This document shows, one piece after another, positions 25,201-38,300 of a stretch of 64,000 nucleotides of DNA. Source of the DNA: Notamacropus eugenii (taxonomy: Eukaryota > Chordata > Mammalia > Diprotodontia > Macropodidae); NCBI RefSeq assembly GCF_028372415.1, contig NC_092875.1, forward strand, positions 190,803,522 to 190,867,521, in the 5' to 3' direction. How positions within the stretch are numbered: the stretch's first letter is position 1; each line of letters opens with the position of its first letter. Below the pieces are notes generated by a model. It was given only the letters and a program-made list of their open reading frames with translations, did no database searches and was not told where the DNA came from. The translations under genes were made by a program, and so were the position numbers.

Positions 25201-28200
25201 TCTTCTATTTCTTACTGATGTTTGAGTCAATAATTATAAGGAATAACTATAATCTACCCAAGAGAAGACCTCATGAAATCAAATATTTTATGTTTTTGCA
25301 AAGCATTTGGAGGCATTATGCACCATATAAATTGGTCACTATGAATGGATGGAAGAAGTAAGGGAGAAGTGCTTTGCTTTTAAAAAACAATATCAAAGCT
25401 TCAAAAAAACAGAGACACTGGTGGCCAGGGATTAGAGAAGCAATACTATTTGCTGTATGAAAATATTCTTCACTTTACAAAACACCCCTCTGCATGTTTT
25501 ATTTTTTAAAATATCAGGCTACCCTCTTACACATCCATTAATTACATGACAGTGTCTTGGAAGAAAAGAAATGTAAAACAAAAATAGTAGGGTTCCCTTG
25601 CAATCGAAAGTTAACCATGAGATGGAACATTTTTGAAATTATAAACATATAGAAAACTATGATTCATTTACAAAATCGCTTTCATACGTTTTCAGAAATA
25701 TAGCTACTGTCAGTGGGAAGATGAGTGAAGAAATGAACATAAGTAGCTAAGTCAGAAAGAGGATATGAGTTGGAGTGGAGGAAGATATGAGTTCAATTTC
25801 AGGCATGTTGAGGGAGGTGATGGTGGGAAACTAGTAGGAGCAACTGAAAAAAAGAAGCAACAGCTTTAGAGAGAGGATGGAGTAAGGACAGAGTTGGGAG
25901 CCACTCACATAGAGAAAAGCGTGAAGGCAAATTCCTGGGGAAATAAACTTAGGGCAGGTCCACATTTCAAACAGTGGAGAAGCAAGTCCTGAGCAAAGAG
26001 AGTATAGTATTACAAAAGCCAAGGGAGAAGATGGTTACATTAAAGCGGGCATAGCTAACAGCATTAAGTACTGCAGAGTTACCTATTTTCTAAAGCAGGT
26101 GTAGAAAGGCTTTATTTGTCAATTTTGCATATGTATATTATATTATATATGTATATTGTGTATATATACAAATAGTGTATAATATGTATAGTACTTGTCA
26201 ATTCTGTACATGTATCGCAATAAAATTGCATTTATATTCAAATGTCTCATTTATTTCAAGTGACTTTCTATTCAATTAAGTCTGATTTAATGAGATTTTT
26301 GCTACATTACAATTTGGAGGTAATTAACATCTGGATAACAGGTCTCTGTGATATACACCCTAAGGGAATGTGTTGTAAATGTTTCTCTAGTAATTCTAAG
26401 AGGGCAGCCTGAAGGGTTTTTTAATACCCCAATTATAAATAGGAAGATAACTGTTACATCCAGGAAAAGAGAGAAAAAAAGGGTTTTTCTTTTTTTTGAA
26501 AAGGACATTTGATCAGTAGATAATCACGAGAAGAAAAACAGCAAAAACAGAGAAGGGAAGGCAGAAAGTAAGAAAATGATGAAGTAAACTTTTAAAAAAA
26601 TTCTTTTCCAGTTGCTCAATCCAGCTGCAATTTGAAAATACAACTGTTACATTTTAATGATATTCTCACTTCCACATAGGTATAAATTTTCCCCAAAACT
26701 TTTCAAATCTGCAATCAATTTTCCTCTAAGAATGAAATTTTGTATAGTTTACTTAGAGATTCATTTTCTCACATAAACAGGGATAAACATCACATACACA
26801 TAATATTGCTATCAATTAATTAACAAGAATTTCTTTAGCACTTACTATGTGCCAGGTATTATGACAGGATAAGATGGAAAACAATTAAAAATAATTTTAA
26901 TAAGAATATTGTTAAATTACAGGTTTCTACTCAGAGGATATCTTTTAACTTTTCAAATTCAAATGTGGCAATAAATCCTACTACATCATGAAACATCAAA
27001 CTTTTCTGAGCAACCATACCATATAATATCCCTTATTATATATCAAATTAAGGCTCAGTTAACATGATGAGAATTAGAACTTCAACTAAATGATACAATC
27101 ATTGTTCACTATTATTTTGATGATCATAAGTATACAGATGGATATTAAACAGAAAATCTTACATAATATAACTTTTAATTATTATGTAGTCTCATGATTA
27201 TGTTTTTCCTAATAAGAAAGTAATAATAAAAGCAAAACCATCAAAATCACAGCAAAGGATTTTTGAAAGCTAATAAAATCAAGATGATTCTATTTATTCC
27301 TAAATTATAAAGCTATAAAGCATGTTATTTAAAAATACTTCTGCGAATACATTTTTAAAAAGCAAATCAAAATACTAACCGTTCTCGGTCACCTGGATTA
27401 ACAGCAACTAAGGCTCCTCTATCCCAAATCCTGTCAAACTTGCCAACATTGACCCTATGAGTAAAAAAAAATAAAAATTAACCTTTAATGGAAGGGGAAG
27501 AGTCTGTAAGTTATAACGAAGTTTATATTAGTGGAGGGCAATTCCACATCAGTAGTTCAATACATGGGTGAAATGACAGGTCCACTTCCTCCCACAAAGG
27601 ATGCCACAGGGAAACAAGTCCAGAAAGATTGGCTTCTTTTCTCGTTTTAATGCTTTATTCTTGGGGCTAATGTTTGATTTCATGGTGGAGTTAATGGTAA
27701 CCTGACTCCCGAATCACCTCTACCCTACATTAAAAGGATTGTGTAAAACCAGGGCAAAGATGAATGAACAAGGAAACTGCTATTCCTTTTTTTTAAAGGA
27801 GCAGTATCATCAACACCAGCATTCTCATGATTCGGGAACGTAAAGAAGGAAGCCTGCTGAAGGACAAGCTTGCTCCTCTTCCCCATATGAATGCAATTTA
27901 GGACTCTACAGGGAAGCTATGATGGGGAAGGGGAGGATCTCTTCCCTTCCTTCAACAATGAGTTCAATTTTGGTTAACAGATTCAGGGATTAGGTGGAAG
28001 AGACTGTACAACTCAGGATCACAGTAACTTTTTTTCCAAAGAAGGTTTTAAGTCAAAGGCAAAGGTATAACTAATTAGGTATAACAAGGACATCTGTACC
28101 TATAATGGAAAAATAAACCACATGGAATTAAAAATAAAGTTGATCCTCAGTGTGTGCTATAACAAATATTTAGCCCAGATGAAAAGACCCTACAAGTCTT

Positions 28201-31200
28201 CTTGCCAGGCATGCATTTTTAGACTCATAATTTATACCTACCCGGGAAGGTCAAAAATGCTGCAGCAGTATAGAGTGATATTCCCTGATGAACTCTGAAA
28301 CAACAACATAAATTCAGAAATAAAAATACTTCATGGGTAGTCAGAGAAAGAGAGGAAGGTGAAAGTCCAGAAAAGTAGGTAGATAGACAGAGAATGATAA
28401 AAGAAATTAAAAAATTAAATCTCTACAATATAGTTTTATCATAATCTTTTACTAGTTCCTCATCTTAGCATAAAACATATTTGTCCTGGGTGTATTAAAA
28501 GATTAACTCACAGATACACATTAATCTAGGGAGATCATGATATATCATTCATTTCAGAATTTGCTACAGTTCTAGGGATGCTTGCTTTCTCCCCCAATAT
28601 TGTGATTCTGTTAAGAATATAAAAAGGAATCTATTTACTGAAATCTTGAGATTTTTCTGAAATCTGTCACTGATATTATTATTCTAAGTCCCTTTTGGCT
28701 AATATAAGAGAATTTTCCTTAATACCTTCCATTTACCAAGTACTGGATATACAAAATATAAGATTTGTAAAGCACTTCACACTTATTATCTCATTTGTCC
28801 CTGGTCCAGTAGATAGAGCACTGAGCTTAGAGTCAGGAAGCCCTGAGTTCAAATCCAGTCTCAGACACTTACTAATTGAGTGACCCTGGGCAAGTCACTT
28901 AACCTCTGTTTATTTCAGTTTCTTCATCTGTAAAATGAGGATAATAACATTACCTACCTCACAAGGTTGTTGTAAGGATCAAATGAGGTAAGAACGCCCT
29001 GAGGACAGCGTCTGGAATATAGTAAGCTCTACATAAGTGTTAGCTATTATTATTATTGATGTTTACAACAAATCTAGGGGGTTACGTTATATAGGTATGA
29101 CTACTTCCATCTGACAAAATGAAGAAAGTGAGTCTGAGTGAAATAATTTGCCCTGGTCCCAGAATTAGTATCAGGAATAGGATTTGAACTCCCTGAGTCC
29201 AATGCTCTTCTCACTGTACCATACTTCCTCTTAGCTGCCTGAAGAGACTCTTACTGGGGACTGAGTTTATCACATAAAGGTTGCTTCTGTTTCCCCAATA
29301 TAGTTCCCTTTCTTCTAGGATGGCATCCTACCTGTATAGCAGGTTTCAGTCTTAGGAGTGCCTATTAGATTGGTCTAATCACTACTCCCATCTTTGGGTC
29401 ATTACTTATAACTTGTGTGTCTGAAACCTACCACCTTCCAAGGAACAGCTTAAATCCCACCTATTCTGTAAGGCCTTCCTTGACTACTCAAGGACCCCAG
29501 TGATTTCTCCCTCCTCCAACTACAGATTTTACAAATCCATACTATGTTCTTGAGTAAGTAAGGAGGATTTTGTTAACCTTTTAGAGTTTAGTTTCTCAGG
29601 ATCCATGGCCATGGCAATGTCTAGTTTCCAGGTGTCAGATAATAACTCCCAGAATAGCCCCAAGGATCCTGGATGGTAATTCCTAGAGTCATAGTAATAG
29701 TTCTACTGAAGCTATACCATGAGATATGGGATGACATGATGTGCTATTTACTATGCCTGCACAGAACAACAATTTTGCTAAAGTTAACCTGTGAGCTTAA
29801 TGTTGGCAACATGCATTTTTTTTTGCCCTATAAAGTAAGTGGGCACCGGTCAATGAGGGGGGAACCAAATAGGAGAATCCATAGGGGAACCTATTTGGGA
29901 TTTATGTAATGCACAGAGGAATGCATGTATCTGCCTCAACTGGTCCCCAGTGAGGCTTGAGGGAATTGAAGGGAGTGCAAGTTGTGTCTGTCTCAATTGA
30001 CCCCCATCAAGATGTAGGGGTAGTTGCCACCCCTTTCTCACCCGCTCCTGCTAGAAGGGTGATGAGGGAATGCTGTAGGAGCTGGTGCTCCCATTATTAG
30101 CAACTCCCTTTGAGAAGACTGGACTAGAATAGAGTAAGATTATTAACCTCTCTAAAACTATCTATCTTCCTGTCCTTCCTGGCTGCCCAGATCAAGAGTG
30201 AAACTGCTAGAGGCTGGAGTCCAAAAACTCCAGTGCCTCCTGTGTGTTATCTGTGAAACACCCTGTCACTAATTACATACAGTCCAGTAAGGTTTTCATG
30301 TGTGTGGACCTTCCCTCAACTAGATTATAAACACTTTGAGTGTATATAAACCATGTTTTAATTTTTTTCTATTTCTACAGTGTCCAGCATATTACAGGGT
30401 TTCAATGAATATTCAACGTCCTTAGAAATAACCCAGTTCAACTCATCATTTTACAGAAAAGAAACCTGGATCCCAGACTTAGTCACACAGCAAGTGAGTA
30501 GTCAAGTCATGTCAATAAGCATTTATTAATAAGAATTTATTATTACTACACAGAAGCACTGGACTAAGTGCTAGACCACTGTACTAAATAGTTAAGCTGG
30601 TAGTAGAACTTAGATCTTGCAACTTTTAGTCCTAAAATATACTCACTACCTCATGTTTTCACAGGATCAAGGGAGAATAAATTTAGAGCTAGAAGGCCCC
30701 TTAAAGGCCAGTGAGTCTAAAACCCTTATTTTACAAAAAAGGAAACTGAGGCTAAGAGAAATTAAAGGACTTGCCTAGGGTCACACAGCTAGTATGTGAC
30801 TTATGTAGAATTTGAACTAATGACTCTCCTCCTCTGGTCTACCTAAATAATGACCTTTAATTATTTTTTGTTTGACTGATAAATTAGGTGGGTAGGGTAG
30901 TACATTGTCCCATCAGCTAGAGGATGATTCCTGTCTATTCTGGGGTCATAGGATCAAAGATTTAGAAGTGCTTTAGGGATTTTTTAGTTAATGCTATCTC
31001 CTCATTTTACGGATAAGGAAGTTGAGGTCCAAAGAGTTTCAGTGACTTGCTCAGGATTTCAGAGGTAGTAATTGGTAGCACTTTTCCATAGTTCTACCTT
31101 TCATGGGAGGAGAAATTGGGCACTGGTGATACACAGCATCTATAAGACAGGAAGACAAGTGAAGTCATCTCTACCAGGAAGTTGCATTAGGGTATTGTTG

Positions 31201-34200
31201 CTTCTGAAATACAGGAGAAGAATGTACACTAATATCCCATGCCACATTCAGCTCTGAATAAAAACTGACTAAAGATATGTCTTGACTCTGGGTGAGGGGG
31301 CTGTGGCATCAGCAATCTGATTCAGATATGTGGCAAAGAGCACTGGACTCCTAAGCTCAATGATCACCAGTGGATTGGGCCTAGAAAAGTTTCAAGGTTT
31401 CTTCCTAAAAACTCATTTTTAATGAATAATGAATACTGAGAAGCCTGAGATTGTTGAGTCAAAAGTGTATGAGTGTGTTTATGTAATCATCAGAGAAGCT
31501 TCAAAATTATGCTTCCTTTCATTCTTGCCATTCATATATAACTTGGGGCTTGGAAAATGCTTAAATTGTATAAACTTTTTAGAAAGATAGGCAAATATTT
31601 ATGTAAAAATCAGACAAAACAAACCTTAAATACTTTGGCTCCTGAAATTCGTGCAACTGGTTCTTCTGAGTAAGACAGATTCTGCTCAGTAAAAAATTCC
31701 CGTATGGCCAGTTCACTGATTTCAACTCCAACTATACTATGACCCAGGTCAGCAAACCTGTGGAAACAGGAATTAATTTAATTTAATTCCATTATTAATG
31801 GAATTAAACATTAATAGTTTAATGCTAAACAGCATTAATAGTATTTATTTTCTAGTTGTTTTGATTGGGGTTTGATCAGATCACTGATTCCCTGAGTAGA
31901 GAGAAAATGCCAGATGAGCTAAATTCCTTCTACAAATGCAGTACAGCCCTTGTTCATCAATATAATTTCTTCAAAATTTGCATTAGAACTCTCAATCTGA
32001 TTTTAAATGACACTGAGCTGAAATCTACCTTTTCTCAAAGGTCCATATGTTCAGACTCATCAGATTTTGTGTATGACCAGTGTCAACATTGAACACAATG
32101 GTTATTTGCATACATTTAACAAGAAATTGCCAAGAAATAATGAAAAGCTAAATTTATGTATCCTTGAAGATGGAAAGGAATTATGCATATTAAGTCTTAA
32201 AACATTCACTGATTTAATGTGTAGGCTCGAGTTGAATAGTCTCAAGTTTCAAAAGATATTTTGTATTAGAAACTCTATATTGTTTGCTTTTGACAAACAC
32301 ACATTTTATAAAACATTTTTTCATTTATTTACAAGACTCAATCCAACGTGTATATGCAGAAAATGAATACTTGTTGTGGTCATCTCTGTAACAACAAATA
32401 GTACACATGTGGTGGGCCTTCTCCCTACATGGGATATAATAGCAGCTTTAAGTCAGGTAAATAAAAAACCCTATATCCTTATATTTATACAAAGGTATTT
32501 TTCTTGATACACAGTAGTCTTCCCACCATGAGCAAAGCATTAACTTTTAAGATCTTAGTATCATGTTATCATAGAGTTTGTTCTGACATTGAACAATTAA
32601 TATATTTTGCACATAACTTTCAATGAGTTTCTGCCTCCTGGTTAACTCAGCATCGTTAAAATAATGGAATTAAATCCTAAGTAGGTCCCTTAGATCTTCT
32701 CTGTCTCATAAATATATGCTGCTATTGTAACAGTGTGGTTAGATCAATGTAAAATCTGCTACTAGAAACAAGTCTAAGCATTTGCATTATTGGTTTGTAG
32801 TATTAACCCGTCACAAGACATGCAGCACTTTAGGATAACAGTTTTAGAGTGAAAAGAGATCTTAATGATGATCCAGCCAAACTCTCTAATTCTAAAGACA
32901 AGTACACTGAGGCCCAGAGAGGATAAGGTAACTATGGAAAAATGTGGCAGATTCAAACCCAGTTGTTATGACTCCAAATCCAGTCTGCTTTCTACTCTCC
33001 TAAGATGCCTCTGTGACATGTCTCTCCTGGTTCTGAAGTACTTCTTTTTGCTTATGAGTAAATTACAAAAATGCTGTGCTACAAGCTACAACCATCTCCC
33101 TACCCTTTCAGTCTAGGAATATAACTTCATGCTATGTCTTAATTTAAAAAATTCCTCTATAACTAAGTACTCTAAAATCTTAAAGAAATCTTTAAAATGA
33201 GGTATTACCCATATATATTTCTTACATGTCATTTTTAAATTGTGTGAAGAATCCATTATACTATCACTGAAAGAAAAATTACTAGTATGTATCTGTTCCT
33301 ACCATTTCATTTCAACTGCTTTTCCGCAAAGAGGGAAAAATACTCTAAGTCCACTTCTGCCAGTAAGAAATGTATTCATGTGTTTCCTTAATAACCTGGA
33401 AGGGAGAAGAAATGAACAAAATATATTAACCACTTTTAAAAATAATTCATTATAACAGCAAAGGCCCAACACTGCCTCAACAGTGCACTCTTTTATACTT
33501 CTTTATTAGCAAAATTAAAAATAATAACAAAATCCCGCAATCCTAATTTGGAATTAAAAAGCAGTGAAGCTAGTTTGCTAAAATCTTGGATCTCCCTGAG
33601 ATTTGAAGGCTAACCTTGGGTTAGGTAGATTGCAGACTGAATCATTTTTTCAGTCACAATTACTCTCCAAGATCATCTGTTAAATGGTAGAGTAGCTACT
33701 CTCTACATTGTAACTATAGATTTTAGAAAGAAAAGATATGGAAAAGTGAATACTTATAACTCTTATTTGCCTCTGCAATTTAGTCACCTGATAATTGCTT
33801 CTGCTCTGTTGAGTTTCCTATGCTGCTAAGGTAATGGTTTCCCAAAATATGTACTCAGATTTTAAGAAATACTTAGTAAATACCATGAAAGATTGTAGAG
33901 AAATTATCACTGATAATATAATCCCTGAATCTAAGTCTTTCAATCACATCCTTCTCAGTCTCTCAGATGCATTTTATACACACACGGCAAGATGGTGCAG
34001 TGAAAGAATGGGAAGGAGTGCCTACTATGTGACAGGTAGACAGTTAGGTGGTACAGTGCATAGAGTGCCAGGCCTGGAGTTAGGAAGGCCTGAGTTCAAA
34101 TGTGACCTCAGAAACTAGCTGTGGCCCTGGACAGGTCATTTATCCCAGTTTGCCTCAGTTTCCTCATCTGTAAAATGGGGGATATAATCATACCTAACCC

Positions 34201-35221
34201 CAAAGGGCTGTTGTGAAGATCAGCGAGATAATAACTATAAAGCACAGGGTCTGGCACATAGGTAACACTATATAAATATTAGCTACTACTACGATCATTA
34301 TTATCTCTCCTGCCCTTTGTAGTGAAATTCCTCAAAAAGGCCGTTCATAATAGATGCCTCCACTTTCTCTTCTCTCACTCTCTTAACCCCTTACACTCTG
34401 GCTTCTGACCTTATCATTCCACTGAAAAGGCTCTCTCCAAAGTTACTAATAATTATTAAATTGCCAGTCTAATGGCCTTTTCTCCATCCTCCTTTTCCAT
34501 GACCACTCTTCAGCCTTTGATGCTGTTATCATCTTCTTCTTGATGCTATCGTCTCTCTAGGTTTCCAGGACACCATTCTCTCCTGGTTTTTCTCCTACCT
34601 ATCTGACCACCCTTTCTCAGTCTCCTTTGCTGGATGCTCCTCCAGATCACAGTCTCTGAACCTCAGGGTTTTGTTCTGGTCTGTCTTCTACTTTCCCACT
34701 ATATTTGGTAATCTCACCATCTCTATGCTAATGATTCTCAAATTTACCTATCCTGCCCCAGTTCCTCTGCTGCCCTCCAATTTCACATTTCCAACGGCCT
34801 TTCAGACATCTCAAACTGGATGTTCAATAGGTATTTTAAATTCAGTATGTCCAAAATGGAAATAATTATTCCTCCCACCCCAAACCTCCCCTCTACCTCC
34901 TACTTTCCTTTTTACTCCCAACACCATCCTCTCCAGTCCCTCAGGCTAACAACCCTCAACTCCTTACTATCTTTTAACCCATCCCACTCCCCTATTCAAT
35001 CTATTGCAAAGGCCTGCTGATTTTGCCTTTCCAACATCTCTCTATTAGTCCCCCTTTTCTCCTCTGACACTGCCACCACTCTAGAGCAGACCCTCATCAC
35101 CTCACACCTGGATTATTGTAACAGCCTGCTGGTGGGTCTGTCAAGTTTCTCCCCATTCCAATCCATTTTTAAGGAAAATACATGATTTTCCTAAAATGCA
35201 AGTCCAATCATGTCACACACA

Positions 35222-35301
<80 letters not shown>

Positions 35302-38300
35302 CTCTCTCTCTCTCTCAACTCCAGGGGCTTCCTACTGTCTCTAGAAACAAATATAAAATCCTCTGTTTAGCATTCAAAACTTAGCTTCCTCCTCCCTTTC
35401 TAATCTTCTTACACCATGTTCCCCAACATGCATTCTCTAAACTAGTGACACTGGCCTCCTGGGTGTTTCAAGAATAAGACATTCCATCTCTCAGCTCTGA
35501 GCATTTTCTTTGCTTCTCCCCCATATTTGGAAAACTCTCTCTCTTCTAGTCTGAACTCTGACCTCCCTGACTTTAAGTACCAATTAAAATCCCACCTTCT
35601 ACAGGAAGCCTCCCTCAGCCTCTCTTAATTCTAGTGCCTTCCTTCTGTTAATTATTTTCAATTTATTCTGCATATAGTTTGTTTTGTATATATTTGTTTT
35701 CCTGTCATCTCCCCAATTAGACTGTAAGCTCCTTGGAGGCAGGGACTGTCTTATACCTCTTTTTATATGCCCAGTGCTTAGCACTGTGCCTGCCACACAG
35801 TAGGCTCTTAATAAATGTTTACTGATTAACATCATCAACTCCCAAGGACTAAATGATCATTTCTATGCAGATGACATAGATATACAGATATCTTGCTTGA
35901 GAGTCTCTCCTGGGTTCCAGTTGTACAAAACCAACTACCTGTTTGGCACTTCAAACTGGCAGTTCTAGAGACATCTCAAACTCAACATATACAAAATAGA
36001 ACCCACTGTCTTTCCCCTCAAGCCCCTGTAACAAATTTCCCCATGTCCATCAAGGATACCACCATTCTTCCAATCTCCTAGGTTTTTAACCTCAATGCTT
36101 TCCTCAGTTCCTCTCACCCCTCATATCCAATCAGTTGCCAAATCTTGCTGTTTCTACTTCCACAATAACTCTTGTTCCTTAGTTCAGGCCCTTGTCATAA
36201 GAAGCAGTGTGGCACAGTGGGCAGGGCAGACAACTTGGGAGTCAGAAAGACCTGGGCTCAAAATTTCACCTCAGACTCTTATAAGTTGTGTGACTCTGGG
36301 TACAACATTTCCCTTCTCTCTACCTTAGTTTCCTTATCTCTGAAATGAAATGTTGGATTAGATAGCCTTTAAGATTCCTGCTAGCTTTAAATCTATGATC
36401 TATGTAATTGTCTTCCCTAGAATAATACACCACATTAACCACACTTCATCAAGAGTTTAACATATTAAATCCATCTTTCACATAACTGCCAAAATGATTT
36501 TCCTTACACCGAGATCTATGTCATTCCCTTACTCAAAAAACTAATGACTTTTGTCTCTAGTATAAAAAATAAATTTCTCTATTTGGCTTTTAGAGGCCTT
36601 CTCAATTTGACCTCAGTTTATTACTTCCTATTCCACCCTCTGTGGTTCAGCCAAAGTGGTTGGTAACTTGCTCACACAACGGTCCCTCTCCTATCTTTGT
36701 ACCTTTGATGCAGTGCATCTCCTATGCTGATAACACATTTGCTTATTCTCACTTCCTCCTCTGAGAAATCCTCACTTTTTTTCAAGATGCAGCCTAAGCA
36801 CCACCTTCTACATGAAGTCTTTCCTGATGCTAGAGCCCTCCCTTCCTACGTATCCTCTATTTACTTTGTATATATTTCTAGTTCATACATCCATAAATGC
36901 ATACATATATTCATATAGAATCAAATAAATAAGTAATCAGTTCTCTCCCTTGATATAATGTAATCTCCTTGAGAGAATACAGATTGCTTCATTTTTTGTT
37001 TTTGTATCTTCTGCACCCACCACAGTTTTTGGTAGATAGCAGATAAGTAATAAATGCTTCTTGATTGAAGTGGGCAAAGGATCTGTTACTGAGTCACCCC
37101 TTCTTTAGTGATACATAGATCCCCTACAGCGGCTCTTTTAGTAGGTGCTTATACACAGGGCTACTATTAGGAATGATTTCTGGGATGACTCACCAGTTAA
37201 TATAAAGAAGAGTAAGAAACCCTGAGGATCTGTCATTTGTTTGAAATAAGGGGTGCAAAATACCCACTTGTCCTCTTCCTGTTCCCTAAATATTTGTATC
37301 CCCTAAGGCTATGTTCTGAGACCTCTCATCTTCTCTAACTCTACTTTCTTCCTTGGTGATCTTATCTACTCCTACAATTCAATTACCAGTCTCTGCAGAT
37401 GACTCCCAAATCTGTGTATCCAGCCATACTCTTTCTCCTGAACTACAGTTCCACATCTCCAAATGCTTGCTGTACATGAACCTGGATGTTTTACTGATAC
37501 TTTAATCTTAATGTACACACACACGCACACATGCACACACACGCACGCGCACTCACACGCACACGCACACACACACACACACACACACAACTAAATTCCT
37601 CAGCTTTCTCCTTAGCCTCGTCTCTGCTCCCAATTTTCGATTTGTTGATTTCATCCTTGAAGATTTCATCCTCACCAAGGCCTGCATATCTGAAGTCCTT
37701 TCCCCACCTACCACATTTAGCGGGTTAACAAATCCTAGTAATTTTACTTCCACAATATCTCCTATGTCTGTCCTCTCCTCTCTGTTGGCATTGTAACCAC
37801 CTTAGTTCCAGGTCTCATTATGTCTCACCTGGACTGCTGTAAATGATCTTTTAAATGGCCTCCCTACTTCCAACCTCTTCCATCTCTAGCTATTCTTCAC
37901 AGGGTCAAGTTCACCTAGGAGTACTATCATTTACCTCTATTTCAGTAACTTACCCACAAAGATAGAACAATAAATTAAATGTTCAAATGCTTTGCTGAAA
38001 TCTTGGTAAAGTAGATCTACAGCATTCCCCGATCTTTCAACTAAGACATGATCTGTGGGAAACAAGGAAGCTCTGTTTCCAGAGTTCTGGGTGATGGATT
38101 GTAACCTAGCACGGTCAGGTAAGGGTCAGAAACTTGTGTCCAGGCTTGTTCAGCTGTTTGAGGGGAAACTTATCAGAGAGGAGAACATGAAGTCACATGG
38201 CCAGGAAATGGTGGTGCACTGAGTTCAAAATTCAGAACAGTATAAGAAGCTTCCATTATCCCAAATGTATTATAATTTCCCTGTAACCTTACTGGAAACT

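Noticed and set aside
35182-35384. Open frames of repeated Thr-His and Ser-Leu
   Set aside because: Translation of the CA/CT microsatellite.
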